Source: Sinomicrobium kalidii (lineage in GTDB: Bacteria > Bacteroidota > Bacteroidia > Flavobacteriales > Flavobacteriaceae). Taken from it: 64,000 nucleotides of DNA. The notes beneath the pieces were generated by a model that was given only the letters and a program-made list of their open reading frames with translations, did no database searches and had not been told where the DNA came from. Positions 15,946 through 24,188 of the stretch are shown here, one piece after another. Position numbers and translations under genes: made by a program. The DNA lies in the NCBI RefSeq assembly GCF_021183825.1, contig NZ_CP089211.1:5190501-5254500 (forward strand), read 5' to 3'. Position 1 is the stretch's first letter. Each line of letters opens with the position of its first letter.

Positions 15946-16325
15946 AATTACGTATTTAATGGTTAATAAAATTTACGTTAATATAGGTATTTTTTTACAT
16001 TTTCATAAGTAAAATAAAAATAATATTTAGCATTCCACATACATATCCCCTACTGCTTTTATTCTTGGTAAAGAGTATTCCGTTGCCTGGTAAAGAAATT
16101 TCGGGAATTTTTTTTCAGAGATTATAGGTTAGGATGCTTTTCTCCGAAATCGATCCTGCCAAAATTATTTCACCCTCGATCCGCAGAATTTCTTTGCCGT
16201 GTTCCAAACACATTGCCCTCCCCCTCCTACCGTTGCTCCGGACCAAAAATGTCCCATTCGGTTTTAGAGGAAAGCCCGGAAGAAAACCGTGAAAACCTCG
16301 TGAAATTGGAGCACTTGCAATTTAG

Positions 16326-16362
16326 ATTTAAATAAGTATCTTCGCCGATATTTAAAATAAGT
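16326..16362 (+). promoter_or_regulatory. Promoter flanked by direct repeats upstream of the TonB receptor
   Basis: ATTTAAATAAGT at 16326-16337 and ATTTAAAATAAGT at 16350-16362 flank TATCTTCG (16337-16344), a one-mismatch variant of the TAnnTTTG element. The arrangement suggests a repressor site over the promoter, possibly iron-responsive given the downstream siderophore-type receptor. Confidence 0.45.
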
Positions 16363-16374
16363 CTAAATAAAAAC

Positions 16375-18747
16375 ATGAAAGCTTTATTACTGGTACTCAC
16401 TTTAGGTTTTGTTGTTGTTGGATATTCACAGGAATACCGACTTAAGGGAAAGATTACAGCTGTAAATGACAAACCCCTGCCCGGAGTAAATGTTTTTGAA
16501 ACAAAAGCCCCCGGTTCCGGTACACAAACCGATGAAAACGGGAAGTTTGTTTTGAACTTTTCAGAAGAAGGCATCTATGAACTTACTATTTCACATATAG
16601 GCTTTACCACCCAAAGAATAAATGTGGACATCGGAGGTTCTGTCCCCGACCTGAAAGTGGTTATGCAGGAATCCGGTTTTGACCTGGATGAAGTGGTCAT
16701 CGTTTCCAACAGGGATAAAGAAACACGCGATGAAGTGCTTTCATCCATTTCTGTCCTAACATCAAAACAGCTAGCTCAGACCAGGCAATATTCCAATGTA
16801 GTTTCCGATATCGTTGCGAGGATACCCGGTGTTTCGTTATCAAATAACAGGCAGCAGACCCGGGGGCAGAAACTAAGAGGCCGTAGTATGCTGGTTTTAG
16901 TGGATGGGATTCCCCAGTCCACTCCCCTTTTTGTAACGGATAACCTGAATTATCTGGACCCTTCTGCCATAGAAAGGATTGAAGTGGTCAAAGGCTCTAC
17001 TTCAATATACGGGAACGGGGCCCAGGGGGGCATCATCAATTACATCACCAAAAAGGGCAATACCGCTAAAAAGATGGAATCCCACACTAAGATCGGTGCT
17101 TCATCCTTTCTTGTAAAACCGGACCATACGGCGGGAATGCATGTGTCCCAGTTTTTTAACGGCCAGGTGGGTAAGGTAAATTATACCTTGGGAGGTGCTT
17201 ACAAGCAATTCGGCATTATGCGCAGCGCAAAGGGCGAGATCTCCTCCCCAAAAGACGGGATGGGCGAAACCGAATGGTACAACCTTTTTTCCAGGATTGG
17301 GTTTGATGCGGGCAAGGGGTACAAGCTGGAATTGATGTACAACTACTTTGGCAATAATCAGAAATCACAACTGGAACAGGTTTCGGGTGTCTATGGCGAA
17401 ACCCCTGCCCTTGGTGTCTTTGGTGAAAGAGACCCCGGTTTGGTGGGGCAAGGTGTTAAGTACAATCACAACCTCAGGTTTTCATTGAATAAGAGCGATA
17501 TTTTTAAAAACACAGATTTAACGGCAACCTATTACCTGCAAAAATTCAGGACTATCTATGCCAGCTATGATTATTATACAGACCTGTCGCAAGGCTATAC
17601 CGGCGGACAGCCGGAACTTACATCCGATCAGAAGGGACTTAGGCTCAATTTTAACACTGATTATGCCTTGTCCGACAGTTTTAAGGGAAATATCGTTTAC
17701 GGACTTGATATATTGCGCAATAAAACTGCCCAGCCCATGGCTGACGGAAGGCTGTTTACCCCTGAAATGGACATGAAAAATTACGCCGGGTACCTGCAGA
17801 TCAAGGCAAAGATCGACGATTTTATCTTTAAGGGTGGCGGAAGATATGAAACCATTGATATCAATGTAGATGATTATACCACCATATATCGCGACAACGG
17901 GGAAACTACCGGTGGTGGGCTTGCCGTAAAAGGAGGTAAACTGGATTATAATGCGTTTACGTTTAATCTGGGGTTGCGTTACAACAAATGGAGATTCCTT
18001 CAGCCCTACGCGAGCTTTTCCCAGAGTTTTTCGGTCGGCGAACTGGGCAGGATTTTGCGGATAGCTACAGATCCGGATATCATAAGCGATAATATTAAAG
18101 ACACCAGGGCCGTGATCACCGATAACTTCGAACTGGGGCTGGAAGGCCGCCTGACAAACAAAATCAGGTACGGGGTAAACTGTTTTATCAATAAGCAGAA
18201 GTTGGGCACAACCTATATTGTAAACCCCGAAACCAATTTTTTCGAGTTGTCAAGGTTGCCCGAAAAAATATACGGTGCCGAGTTTGAGCTGAACGTCATT
18301 TTTAACAGGAAACTTGATGTTGATCTTTCGTTATCGACCATCGAAGGCAAGACCGACAACAACGACAATGGAAAATTCAACGACAGTGAAGATGAATACA
18401 TGGACGGCTCCAGAATAAGCCCGTCCATTTTCAGGGGCGATATCAACTATAAGCTTAGCCCGAAATGGCATGTAAATATAGCGGGGACTTATGTTGGAAA
18501 CAGGGACAGGTTTGAAGAAAACGAAGGAGGCGGTTACGCGTATGGCCGTGCGCCTGTAAAGAACTTTTTTCTGGCCAATCTTTTTACGTCCTATCAACTT
18601 ACAGACAGCACCAAGGTATTGGTCGGTATAGAAAACCTGTTCAATAGGGACTATTACCCGCTAATTTCGCAATGGTCATCCAGGGATGCGGATTACATTA
18701 AAGGCAATGGGATCAACTGTAAGGTATCGGTAAGTATAAGATTGTAG
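16375..18747 (+). CDS. TonB-dependent siderophore-type outer-membrane receptor
   Basis: A 790-residue outer-membrane receptor. A signal peptide (MKALLLVLTLGFVVVGYS) precedes a CarboxypepD_reg-like beta-sandwich (~22-108), then a TonB box-like segment (LDEVVIVSNR), the plug domain (~120-235; ARIPGVSLSN, MLVLVDGIPQ, IERIEVVKGSTSIYGNGAQGG) and a 22-strand-type barrel ending in the expected aromatic/hydrophobic SVSIRL. Plug and barrel resemble FhuA/FepA-like siderophore receptors more than SusC proteins, and no SusD gene follows. It is a single gene, so the ligand is unknown; ferric siderophore uptake is the best guess. Confidence 0.9.
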   Translation: MKALLLVLTLGFVVVGYSQEYRLKGKITAVNDKPLPGVNVFETKAPGSGTQTDENGKFVLNFSEEGIYELTISHIGFTTQRINVDIGGSVPDLKVVMQESGFDLDEVVIVSNRDKETRDEVLSSISVLTSKQLAQTRQYSNVVSDIVARIPGVSLSNNRQQTRGQKLRGRSMLVLVDGIPQSTPLFVTDNLNYLDPSAIERIEVVKGSTSIYGNGAQGGIINYITKKGNTAKKMESHTKIGASSFLVKPDHTAGMHVSQFFNGQVGKVNYTLGGAYKQFGIMRSAKGEISSPKDGMGETEWYNLFSRIGFDAGKGYKLELMYNYFGNNQKSQLEQVSGVYGETPALGVFGERDPGLVGQGVKYNHNLRFSLNKSDIFKNTDLTATYYLQKFRTIYASYDYYTDLSQGYTGGQPELTSDQKGLRLNFNTDYALSDSFKGNIVYGLDILRNKTAQPMADGRLFTPEMDMKNYAGYLQIKAKIDDFIFKGGGRYETIDINVDDYTTIYRDNGETTGGGLAVKGGKLDYNAFTFNLGLRYNKWRFLQPYASFSQSFSVGELGRILRIATDPDIISDNIKDTRAVITDNFELGLEGRLTNKIRYGVNCFINKQKLGTTYIVNPETNFFELSRLPEKIYGAEFELNVIFNRKLDVDLSLSTIEGKTDNNDNGKFNDSEDEYMDGSRISPSIFRGDINYKLSPKWHVNIAGTYVGNRDRFEENEGGGYAYGRAPVKNFFLANLFTSYQLTDSTKVLVGIENLFNRDYYPLISQWSSRDADYIKGNGINCKVSVSIRL

Positions 18748-18777
18748 CCTCAAAGCTTGATAAAACATAACAGCCGC

Positions 18778-19686
18778 CTATTCCGTTTTGGTAATCAAAC
18801 GCTTCAACGCCCCGGGGAGTGCTTCGGTCCTTATCCATTTTACGTCCCTTTCACTGCTGAAAAAGAAATATTTCCCGTCCGGGGTGATATAGGGACAGAA
18901 ATCGTAGGTCGGGGTGTTTATCAAGGCTCCCAGATTTTTAGACGGTGTCCAGGAATTGTCCTGGTCTTTAACGGAATAATACAGGTCTGCCGTACCTTTT
19001 GAATCGCTCCGGTCCACCGATGTAAATATGATGGCACGCTCATCGGGGGTTACATAAGGATCGTGCTCCATTTCCGGGGCGTTTACGGCCGGACCGAGAT
19101 TTGTTGGTGTTGTGTATTTCCCGTTTTCAAAGCGACTTATGTAAATATCGTGCGATCCGTATCCGCCAGGTCTGTCCGACGCAAAATAAAGATTTCCGTT
19201 AGCTCCGAAGGAAATATAAAATTCAGTGCTGTCGGAGTTAACGGCTTTTTCATTTATCGGTACTGTCCATTTTTCTTTCCCGTTACGCTTTACATACCAG
19301 ATATTAAAATTCTTTAGGGTATCTTTTTCATCCACCGGCCTGTCGGATATGAAATACAGGGTCCCGTTCGGGGCAAAAACGGGATCGGCTTCGGAAAACG
19401 GCCCTTCACTAAAACCGACCATTTCCGGGAGTTGCCATTTGTTATCCTCAAACCGGGTGACATAAATATCGGAGATTCCGTCAGAGGACCGCGAAAAATA
19501 ACAGGACGTGCCATCCGGTGAAAAAGCGGCGTTAAAATCAAGGCTGTCGCCGGATACTATACCGGGCAAAAAAGTCAATGCGGTCGAATCCGGACGCGGA
19601 GACGGATAACTGATGTCCGGGCTCCGGTCTGTATGCGCAGAGCACCCCGCAATGATGAGACACAACAGGATCATGTACTTTTCCAT
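18778..19686 (-). CDS. PD40/TolB-like beta-propeller lipoprotein
   Basis: A 302-residue lipoprotein: signal MEKYMILLCLIIAGC with a lipobox cysteine at residue 15. The rest is a beta-propeller of WD40-like (PD40) repeats, seen in AAFSPDGTSCYFSRS, VFAPNGTLYFISDRP, SFGANGNLYFASDRPGGYG, YVTPDERAIIFTS and YITPDGKYFFFSSER. These repeats occur in TolB-like and OmpA-associated proteins and bind partners or ligands. It converges with the TonB receptor and may or may not be functionally linked. Confidence 0.87.
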   Translation of the reverse strand: MEKYMILLCLIIAGCSAHTDRSPDISYPSPRPDSTALTFLPGIVSGDSLDFNAAFSPDGTSCYFSRSSDGISDIYVTRFEDNKWQLPEMVGFSEGPFSEADPVFAPNGTLYFISDRPVDEKDTLKNFNIWYVKRNGKEKWTVPINEKAVNSDSTEFYISFGANGNLYFASDRPGGYGSHDIYISRFENGKYTTPTNLGPAVNAPEMEHDPYVTPDERAIIFTSVDRSDSKGTADLYYSVKDQDNSWTPSKNLGALINTPTYDFCPYITPDGKYFFFSSERDVKWIRTEALPGALKRLITKTE

Positions 19687-19806
19687 AAAAATATTACGAT
19701 TGTTCCTTTACATTTTAAAGGAAATTCAGAAAGAAAACCTTTCAGATATGAATACGGGGCCGGGAGAATTTCCGCTAACGAATCCGCTTTTAAGCAATCT
19801 GATTGT

Positions 19807-19840
19807 AAAAGGCCGGACTTTACATAAAATCCGGCCTTTT
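19807..19840. terminator. Bidirectional-looking terminator hairpin
   Basis: AAAAGGCCGGA pairs with TCCGGCCTTTT around a 12-nt loop. It lies 46 bp beyond the stop of the Cys-rich peptide gene on the minus strand. Confidence 0.75.
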
Positions 19841-19885
19841 TCTGATCGTATCATCCTGTACTGTTGTACAGGTCGTTGTTCTTAC

Positions 19886-20071
19886 TTAACAGGTGATCAC
19901 TTGCGGGCACCCCATGCAGGTGGAGCAATATTTAGGTCCGGTTACACTACCTTTACAATCACATCCGCAGAGTGACAGGTCGTAATCCTGACAGGAACCC
20001 GAAGCTCCTCCGGCGATCTGTTTTTGTTCGGCTTTGTCCAGTACTCTTCCCAGTTGCAATAAGTTTTTCAT
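19886..20071 (-). CDS. Cysteine-rich double-glycine leader peptide precursor
   Basis: A 61-residue precursor. Residues 1-22 (MKNLLQLGRVLDKAEQKQIAGG shortened: LQLGRVLDKAEQKQIAGG) form a double-glycine leader cut by C39-type exporters. The 39-residue core has eight cysteines at core positions 5, 13, 15, 17, 27, 30, 33 and 39, including CGCDC and CSTCMGC. Eight cysteines could make four disulfides, bind metal, or be substrates for modification; which cannot be told from sequence. A -7 element and a terminator bracket the gene as its own transcription unit. No exporter, cyclase or radical SAM gene lies nearby. Confidence 0.78.
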   Translation of the reverse strand: MKNLLQLGRVLDKAEQKQIAGGASGSCQDYDLSLCGCDCKGSVTGPKYCSTCMGCPQVITC

Positions 20072-20114
20072 GATAAAAAGTTTTTGAGTTAAAAAATAAA
20101 TTCGGGTTTCCTTT

Positions 20115-20122
20115 CAAATATA
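20115..20122 (-). promoter_or_regulatory. Candidate -7 promoter element of the Cys-rich peptide gene
   Basis: On the minus strand TATATTTG matches TAnnTTTG, 43 bp before the start codon. Confidence 0.5.
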
Positions 20123-20195
20123 GGAAAAAAATACATCAGGTTCCTGTCCTTCGAATATTTTTTTTAATTGATATATAGCTGTTTACTCACATGTG

Positions 20196-21128
20196 TCAGC
20201 GACTCCCGCCCGCACTCTTCCGATAGGCCGAAGGACTCAATCCGTTGTATTTACGGAATTGCCGGTTCAGGTGGCTTTCGTCCGTAAACCCCAGTTCCCC
20301 GGCTATTTGCCCTATTGTAAGCGGGCTGTTGGCCAGGCGCTGCTCCACCAGGCGTATCTTGTATTGTGTAACGTAACGCTGAAGGCTTTCTCCCGTAAAT
20401 TTCCGGAAATACTCCCCCACGTAATTCGGGGAAAGGTTAAAGCGCCGGGCCAGGTGGCCTATGCGTAGTTTTTCCGGAAAGCCGATATTTTCATGGATGT
20501 ACAAGAGTATCCGGTTGATCAGGGGTTCGTCTTTTGCGTGGTCCTTAATCCCCTGCTCCGAAACGTTACGCGATAGAATATTAAGGACCAGGGTGATGAG
20601 ATGTTTCAGGTTTTCTTCGTATAACGGAGGTTTCCGGAGGTATTCTTCCGTTATGTTCTGTATCCACCCGGTGATCATCCGGCAATCTTCGGGGTTTTGT
20701 ATTTTGAGTTCCCGGAAACGGTTGTGGTGAAAAAATATGTTTTCCAGTTGTCGCAGCCATTGTGCCGTTCTTTCTTTTTCTCCGGCTGTCCTGCACTGCC
20801 CCAGAAAGACTTCGGAAAAACGGACCGAGCAAAACCGCGTCGGGGTCCTTATGTCAAATCCGCGGCAATCCAGTGGTGTGAACAGGAAAATACTCCCTTT
20901 CTGATAAGGGAAATGGTTATTGTTCACTTCCCGGTACCCGCTACCCTCCAGTATCTGTACAATTTCGAAGAAATGATAGACGAGGGGGCGCTGTTCCCAG
21001 CAGTCCATATCGGCCACATACAACTCAAACGGACGGTCCAATACCTTTTGTTCCATAACCTGTAAAAGTACAAAAATTCCCCCGTTTTGTATCTGGTCCG
21101 GCATCGTCATACCGGGTAATTTTGACAT
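20196..21128 (-). CDS. AraC family transcriptional regulator
   Basis: A ~290-310 residue regulator with an N-terminal cupin-like sensor region (HFFEIVQILEGSGYREVNN, FPYQKGSIFLFTP) and a C-terminal AraC DNA-binding domain with two helix-turn-helices (IGHLARRFNLSPNYVGEYFR and TIGQIAGELGFTDESHLNRQ). The start is uncertain: ATG 21128 is 13 bp from the divergent gene and would leave little room for promoters; ATG 21056 (MEQKVLDRPFELYV) is the more plausible start. It probably controls the divergent Old Yellow Enzyme gene. Confidence 0.88.
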   Translation of the reverse strand: MSKLPGMTMPDQIQNGGIFVLLQVMEQKVLDRPFELYVADMDCWEQRPLVYHFFEIVQILEGSGYREVNNNHFPYQKGSIFLFTPLDCRGFDIRTPTRFCSVRFSEVFLGQCRTAGEKERTAQWLRQLENIFFHHNRFRELKIQNPEDCRMITGWIQNITEEYLRKPPLYEENLKHLITLVLNILSRNVSEQGIKDHAKDEPLINRILLYIHENIGFPEKLRIGHLARRFNLSPNYVGEYFRKFTGESLQRYVTQYKIRLVEQRLANSPLTIGQIAGELGFTDESHLNRQFRKYNGLSPSAYRKSAGGSR

Positions 21129-21141
21129 GTAATTTTAAGAT

Positions 21142-22263
21142 ATGATTGTCATGAACATAAAAAGAACATTACTGGAACCGCTCTCCTTCCCCGGCCTTAC
21201 GCTAAACAACCGTGTGGTTATGGCCCCGATGAGCAGGAGGCGTTCTGAAAAAGGCATTCCCGGCCGCTCCACCGCAATTTATTACGGGCAACGCGCCGGA
21301 GCCGGACTTATCATTGCCGAAAATACCGCGGTAACACCCAACGGCATCGGCTACCTCCACACCCCGGGCATTTATAATGATCTACAGAAAACCGGGTGGA
21401 AACGGGTCACCGATGAAGTGCACGCCAAAGGAGGCAGGATATTCATCCAGCTGGTGCATGCCGGGCGTATAGGGCATCCGGAGAATAACGAAGATGGTGC
21501 TCCCCTTGTGGCCCCTTCTGCCGTAAAGGCCAGCGGTGAAATACGCACCCTGCACAACGGCCATCTGCCCATACCGGAGCCCCTGGCACTGAGCACGGCA
21601 GATACCGGGGCAATGATAGAGGCCCATATAAAAGCTGCCGAAAATGCCATTGAAGCCGGTTTTGACGGGGTGGAAATACACGGGGCACACGGCTTCCTTC
21701 CGGAGCAGTTCCTTCACCCGCTTTCCAACAGGCGTACCGACCGTTACGGAGGCAACATTGCCAACCGCAGCCGTTTTCTCCTCGAGATCATGGAAGGCGT
21801 GGTTGCCGCCATCGGTAAGGAGCGTACGGGAATAAGGCTCTCCCCCTTTGCCACGATTAACGATCTGCCTGCATACAGGGAAGAAAAAGAAACCCACCAA
21901 TACTTAACCGATGCCTTGCGTGAGCTGGATATCCTGTACATCCACCTTTCCAGTCAGCCTGTGGACGGCAAACCTTCCATAAATCAGGAATATATAAAGG
22001 AAATCCGCAATCGTTTTCACAACCTGCTGATCGTAGCCGGAGGGTATACCCGGGAATCTGCCGAAAAAATGTTACGATCCGGCCTTGCAGACCTTATCGC
22101 ATTCGGAAGGTCGTTTATTGCCAATCCGGACCTTGTGGAACGGTTCCGCCATAATACTCCTCTCGCCGCAGGAGACACATCCACCTATTACCAGGGCGGA
22201 GACTGCGGATATATAGATTACCCGGCCATTTACGATGCTGCACAGGCCGATGCACGCCCCTGA
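21142..22263 (+). CDS. Old Yellow Enzyme family NADH:flavin oxidoreductase / alkene reductase
   Basis: A 373-residue FMN-dependent ene-reductase of the N-ethylmaleimide reductase (NemA) type, reducing activated C=C bonds of electrophiles with NAD(P)H. Visible family features are LNNRVVMAPMSRRRS near the start, HAGRIGHPEN, the substrate-binding HGAHGFLPEQFLHP with following NRRTDRYGG, and the phosphate-binding region VAGGYT...LADLIAFGRSFIANPDL. An alternative start is ATG 21151. Divergent from the AraC gene and followed by its own terminator, it is likely an electrophile-response gene. Confidence 0.92.
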   Translation: MIVMNIKRTLLEPLSFPGLTLNNRVVMAPMSRRRSEKGIPGRSTAIYYGQRAGAGLIIAENTAVTPNGIGYLHTPGIYNDLQKTGWKRVTDEVHAKGGRIFIQLVHAGRIGHPENNEDGAPLVAPSAVKASGEIRTLHNGHLPIPEPLALSTADTGAMIEAHIKAAENAIEAGFDGVEIHGAHGFLPEQFLHPLSNRRTDRYGGNIANRSRFLLEIMEGVVAAIGKERTGIRLSPFATINDLPAYREEKETHQYLTDALRELDILYIHLSSQPVDGKPSINQEYIKEIRNRFHNLLIVAGGYTRESAEKMLRSGLADLIAFGRSFIANPDLVERFRHNTPLAAGDTSTYYQGGDCGYIDYPAIYDAAQADARP

Positions 22264-22268
22264 CATCC

Positions 22269-22302
22269 CCGGCCCGGCTGAACGGGCCGGAGCTTTCTTT
22301 TT
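22269..22302 (+). terminator. Rho-independent terminator of the ene-reductase gene
   Basis: CCGGCCCG and CGGGCCGG pair around a 6-nt loop, followed by a T-rich tail. Confidence 0.8.
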
Positions 22303-22475
22303 CGCAGATGTCCGCGCTTATCCGGAATTACGTAAAGCATGTGTGCAGAACAGGTTTTCAGGTTGAAGATTTTTACATTAAATTTAACATGCCATATGGA
22401 ATAATAAGGTTTATTTTGGCGTTAACACGTTATGGCATCCCGCTGTATTATCCTAAACCTAACCTTTTCAGTGCA

Positions 22476-23042
22476 ATGGACAATGTTTCGGACTCCGTTT
22501 TAGTCAAATTGCTGTCGCAGGACGATGAAAAGGCTTTTACTGCTTTATATTACAGGTATGCGGGGAAAATAAAATCTTTCCTCTCCCGCCTGAAACTCGA
22601 CAAACACACAGACGATATCATCCAGGAGACCTTTATCACCATCTGGAGAAAACGCCACTCCCTGGACAGTTCCAGGTCACCCGGGGCGTATATCTTCACC
22701 ATTGCCAAGAACCGGGCGCTGAAGTCCTTAAATGAAGAGTTAAAAAACACCGTCTCCGAACAGGAGATCCCGGACCGGGAAGATTCGGAAAGTTCATTCA
22801 TAAGAGAAGCATTTCACGAGGCCCTGGAAGCCTCCATAGACAAACTGCCGGAACGTGCCAGGCAGGTACTTATCCTTAAAAGGATCAAGGGGCTTTCTAC
22901 AGATGAAATTGCACAGGAACTCGGCATCAGCAAAAGCACCGTGGAAAACCACATGAACCGTGCCCTGGCCCTGTTAAAAGAAGAACTGTCCGGGTTTTCT
23001 GCAATTTCCCTGCTGTTCCTGGAAATTTACTTTCTGCATTGA
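22476..23042 (+). CDS. ECF RNA polymerase sigma factor (FecI-like)
   Basis: A 188-residue sigma-70 family factor of the Bacteroidota extracytoplasmic-function group. Region 2 is seen in DEKAFTALYYRYAGKI and HTDDIIQETFITIWRKR; region 4 in LPERARQVLILKRIKGLSTDEIA followed by LGISKSTVENHMNRAL. The longer frame from 22308 would add an implausible N-terminus, so I start at ATG 22476. It heads a cassette with an anti-sigma factor, an STN-containing receptor and a lipoprotein, matching the FecI-FecR-FecA surface-signalling arrangement. Confidence 0.92.
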   Translation: MDNVSDSVLVKLLSQDDEKAFTALYYRYAGKIKSFLSRLKLDKHTDDIIQETFITIWRKRHSLDSSRSPGAYIFTIAKNRALKSLNEELKNTVSEQEIPDREDSESSFIREAFHEALEASIDKLPERARQVLILKRIKGLSTDEIAQELGISKSTVENHMNRALALLKEELSGFSAISLLFLEIYFLH

Positions 23043-23137
23043 CCTGTTTTCTTTTTAACATTCATTTAACGGTTTGCCCTTAGGTGTTCCCTGCCCTTTG
23101 CGGATATACTATATGACAACCGTCTAAAACCGTAGGG

Positions 23138-24130
23138 ATGGAAAAACTGCATACACTCTGGCAAAAATACCTTGAGGGTACATTGACCCCGGAAGAAACA
23201 TCGCAATTACTGGATGCCCTTGAGCAAAAGGAAAATCACCTGATGTTTACCCAATGGATGGAAAAGGAATGGGATGCATCCGAAAACACCGCCCCGAAGA
23301 CCCCTGAAAACCGGAAAAGACTGGAAAAAATACGAAAAGAACTCGGCATGGGGCAACCCCGCCCGGTAAGGAAGCTGTTTCGTTATACCGCGGCGGCCTG
23401 TATCCTGGCACTGATAGGGTTAGGGATATGGGAAATGACCAAAAGCACTTCTGCCGGGAATGACTTTATCCGTCTTGAAGTGGCTGCGGGAGAACCTGCA
23501 AAAGCCTTTCTGCTCCCCGACAGCTCTTCCGTATGGCTGAATTCGGCCACTGTACTGCAATATTCCGGGGATTTTACCAATAACAGGGAAATCAGACTAC
23601 AGGGGGAGGCCTATTTCGAGGTGACCAAAGACCGCAATCATCCTTTCCGCGTAACGTTCCGGGACAACCGGCTCGTGGTAACAGGGACCCGTTTTCTCGT
23701 CAAGTCCTATGCCGGAGAAGATATCTCGCGTATCGGGGTTAAGGAAGGAAGTGTGAGGGTTTATCACAACTCCGATAGCACCAGCCTTAAAAGAAACAAC
23801 AGCCTGTTCATAGATGAACTCGGGGATACGGCGGTATTTAAAACAACAAACCTCGCAGATATCGATGCCTGGAGGGAAGGCGTATTGAACTTTAGCAATA
23901 TTCCGCTCGGGGAAGCCCTCAATACCCTTGAAAGGTACTACGGCATACACATCAATGTCGGCACACTTTCCGGCACTACAATAGAAAAACATATTACGGC
24001 AACATATCCTCCCGGAACATCTCTTGGAGAGGTGATGGAAGGGCTGCGCCACTTGCTGGACTTCCGTTATGAGTTTACCGGTTCCGATATGCTGAAAGTA
24101 TACGAAACACAGGAAACAGTAACCCCCTGA
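23138..24130 (+). CDS. FecR family anti-sigma factor
   Basis: A 330-residue single-pass inner-membrane regulator. The cytoplasmic N-terminus begins with the short helical segment KYLEGTLTPEETSQLLDAL, a membrane helix lies at about 84-100 (YTAAACILALIGLGIW), then the periplasmic FecR domain (FLLPDSSSVWLNSATVLQYS, GEAYFEVTKD..HPFRV, VTGTRFLVKSY) and a C-terminal DUF4974 domain (NIPLGEALNTLERYYGI). It should hold the ECF sigma and relay a signal from the receptor's STN domain. It lies 95 bp after the sigma gene. Confidence 0.93.
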   Translation: MEKLHTLWQKYLEGTLTPEETSQLLDALEQKENHLMFTQWMEKEWDASENTAPKTPENRKRLEKIRKELGMGQPRPVRKLFRYTAAACILALIGLGIWEMTKSTSAGNDFIRLEVAAGEPAKAFLLPDSSSVWLNSATVLQYSGDFTNNREIRLQGEAYFEVTKDRNHPFRVTFRDNRLVVTGTRFLVKSYAGEDISRIGVKEGSVRVYHNSDSTSLKRNNSLFIDELGDTAVFKTTNLADIDAWREGVLNFSNIPLGEALNTLERYYGIHINVGTLSGTTIEKHITATYPPGTSLGEVMEGLRHLLDFRYEFTGSDMLKVYETQETVTP

Positions 24131-24188
24131 AAACTTCCCCCCTTACGGTCAAACAATCAAATACAAACATTAAATCCGAAACCAACGT

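Noticed and set aside
16375..18747. Idea that the receptor is a SusC protein
   Set aside because: No SusD follows, and the plug and barrel look like siderophore receptors.
19613..19975. 120-codon plus-strand ORF across the peptide locus
   Set aside because: Runs antisense to both the PD40 signal peptide and the Cys-rich peptide and through a terminator hairpin; no family features.
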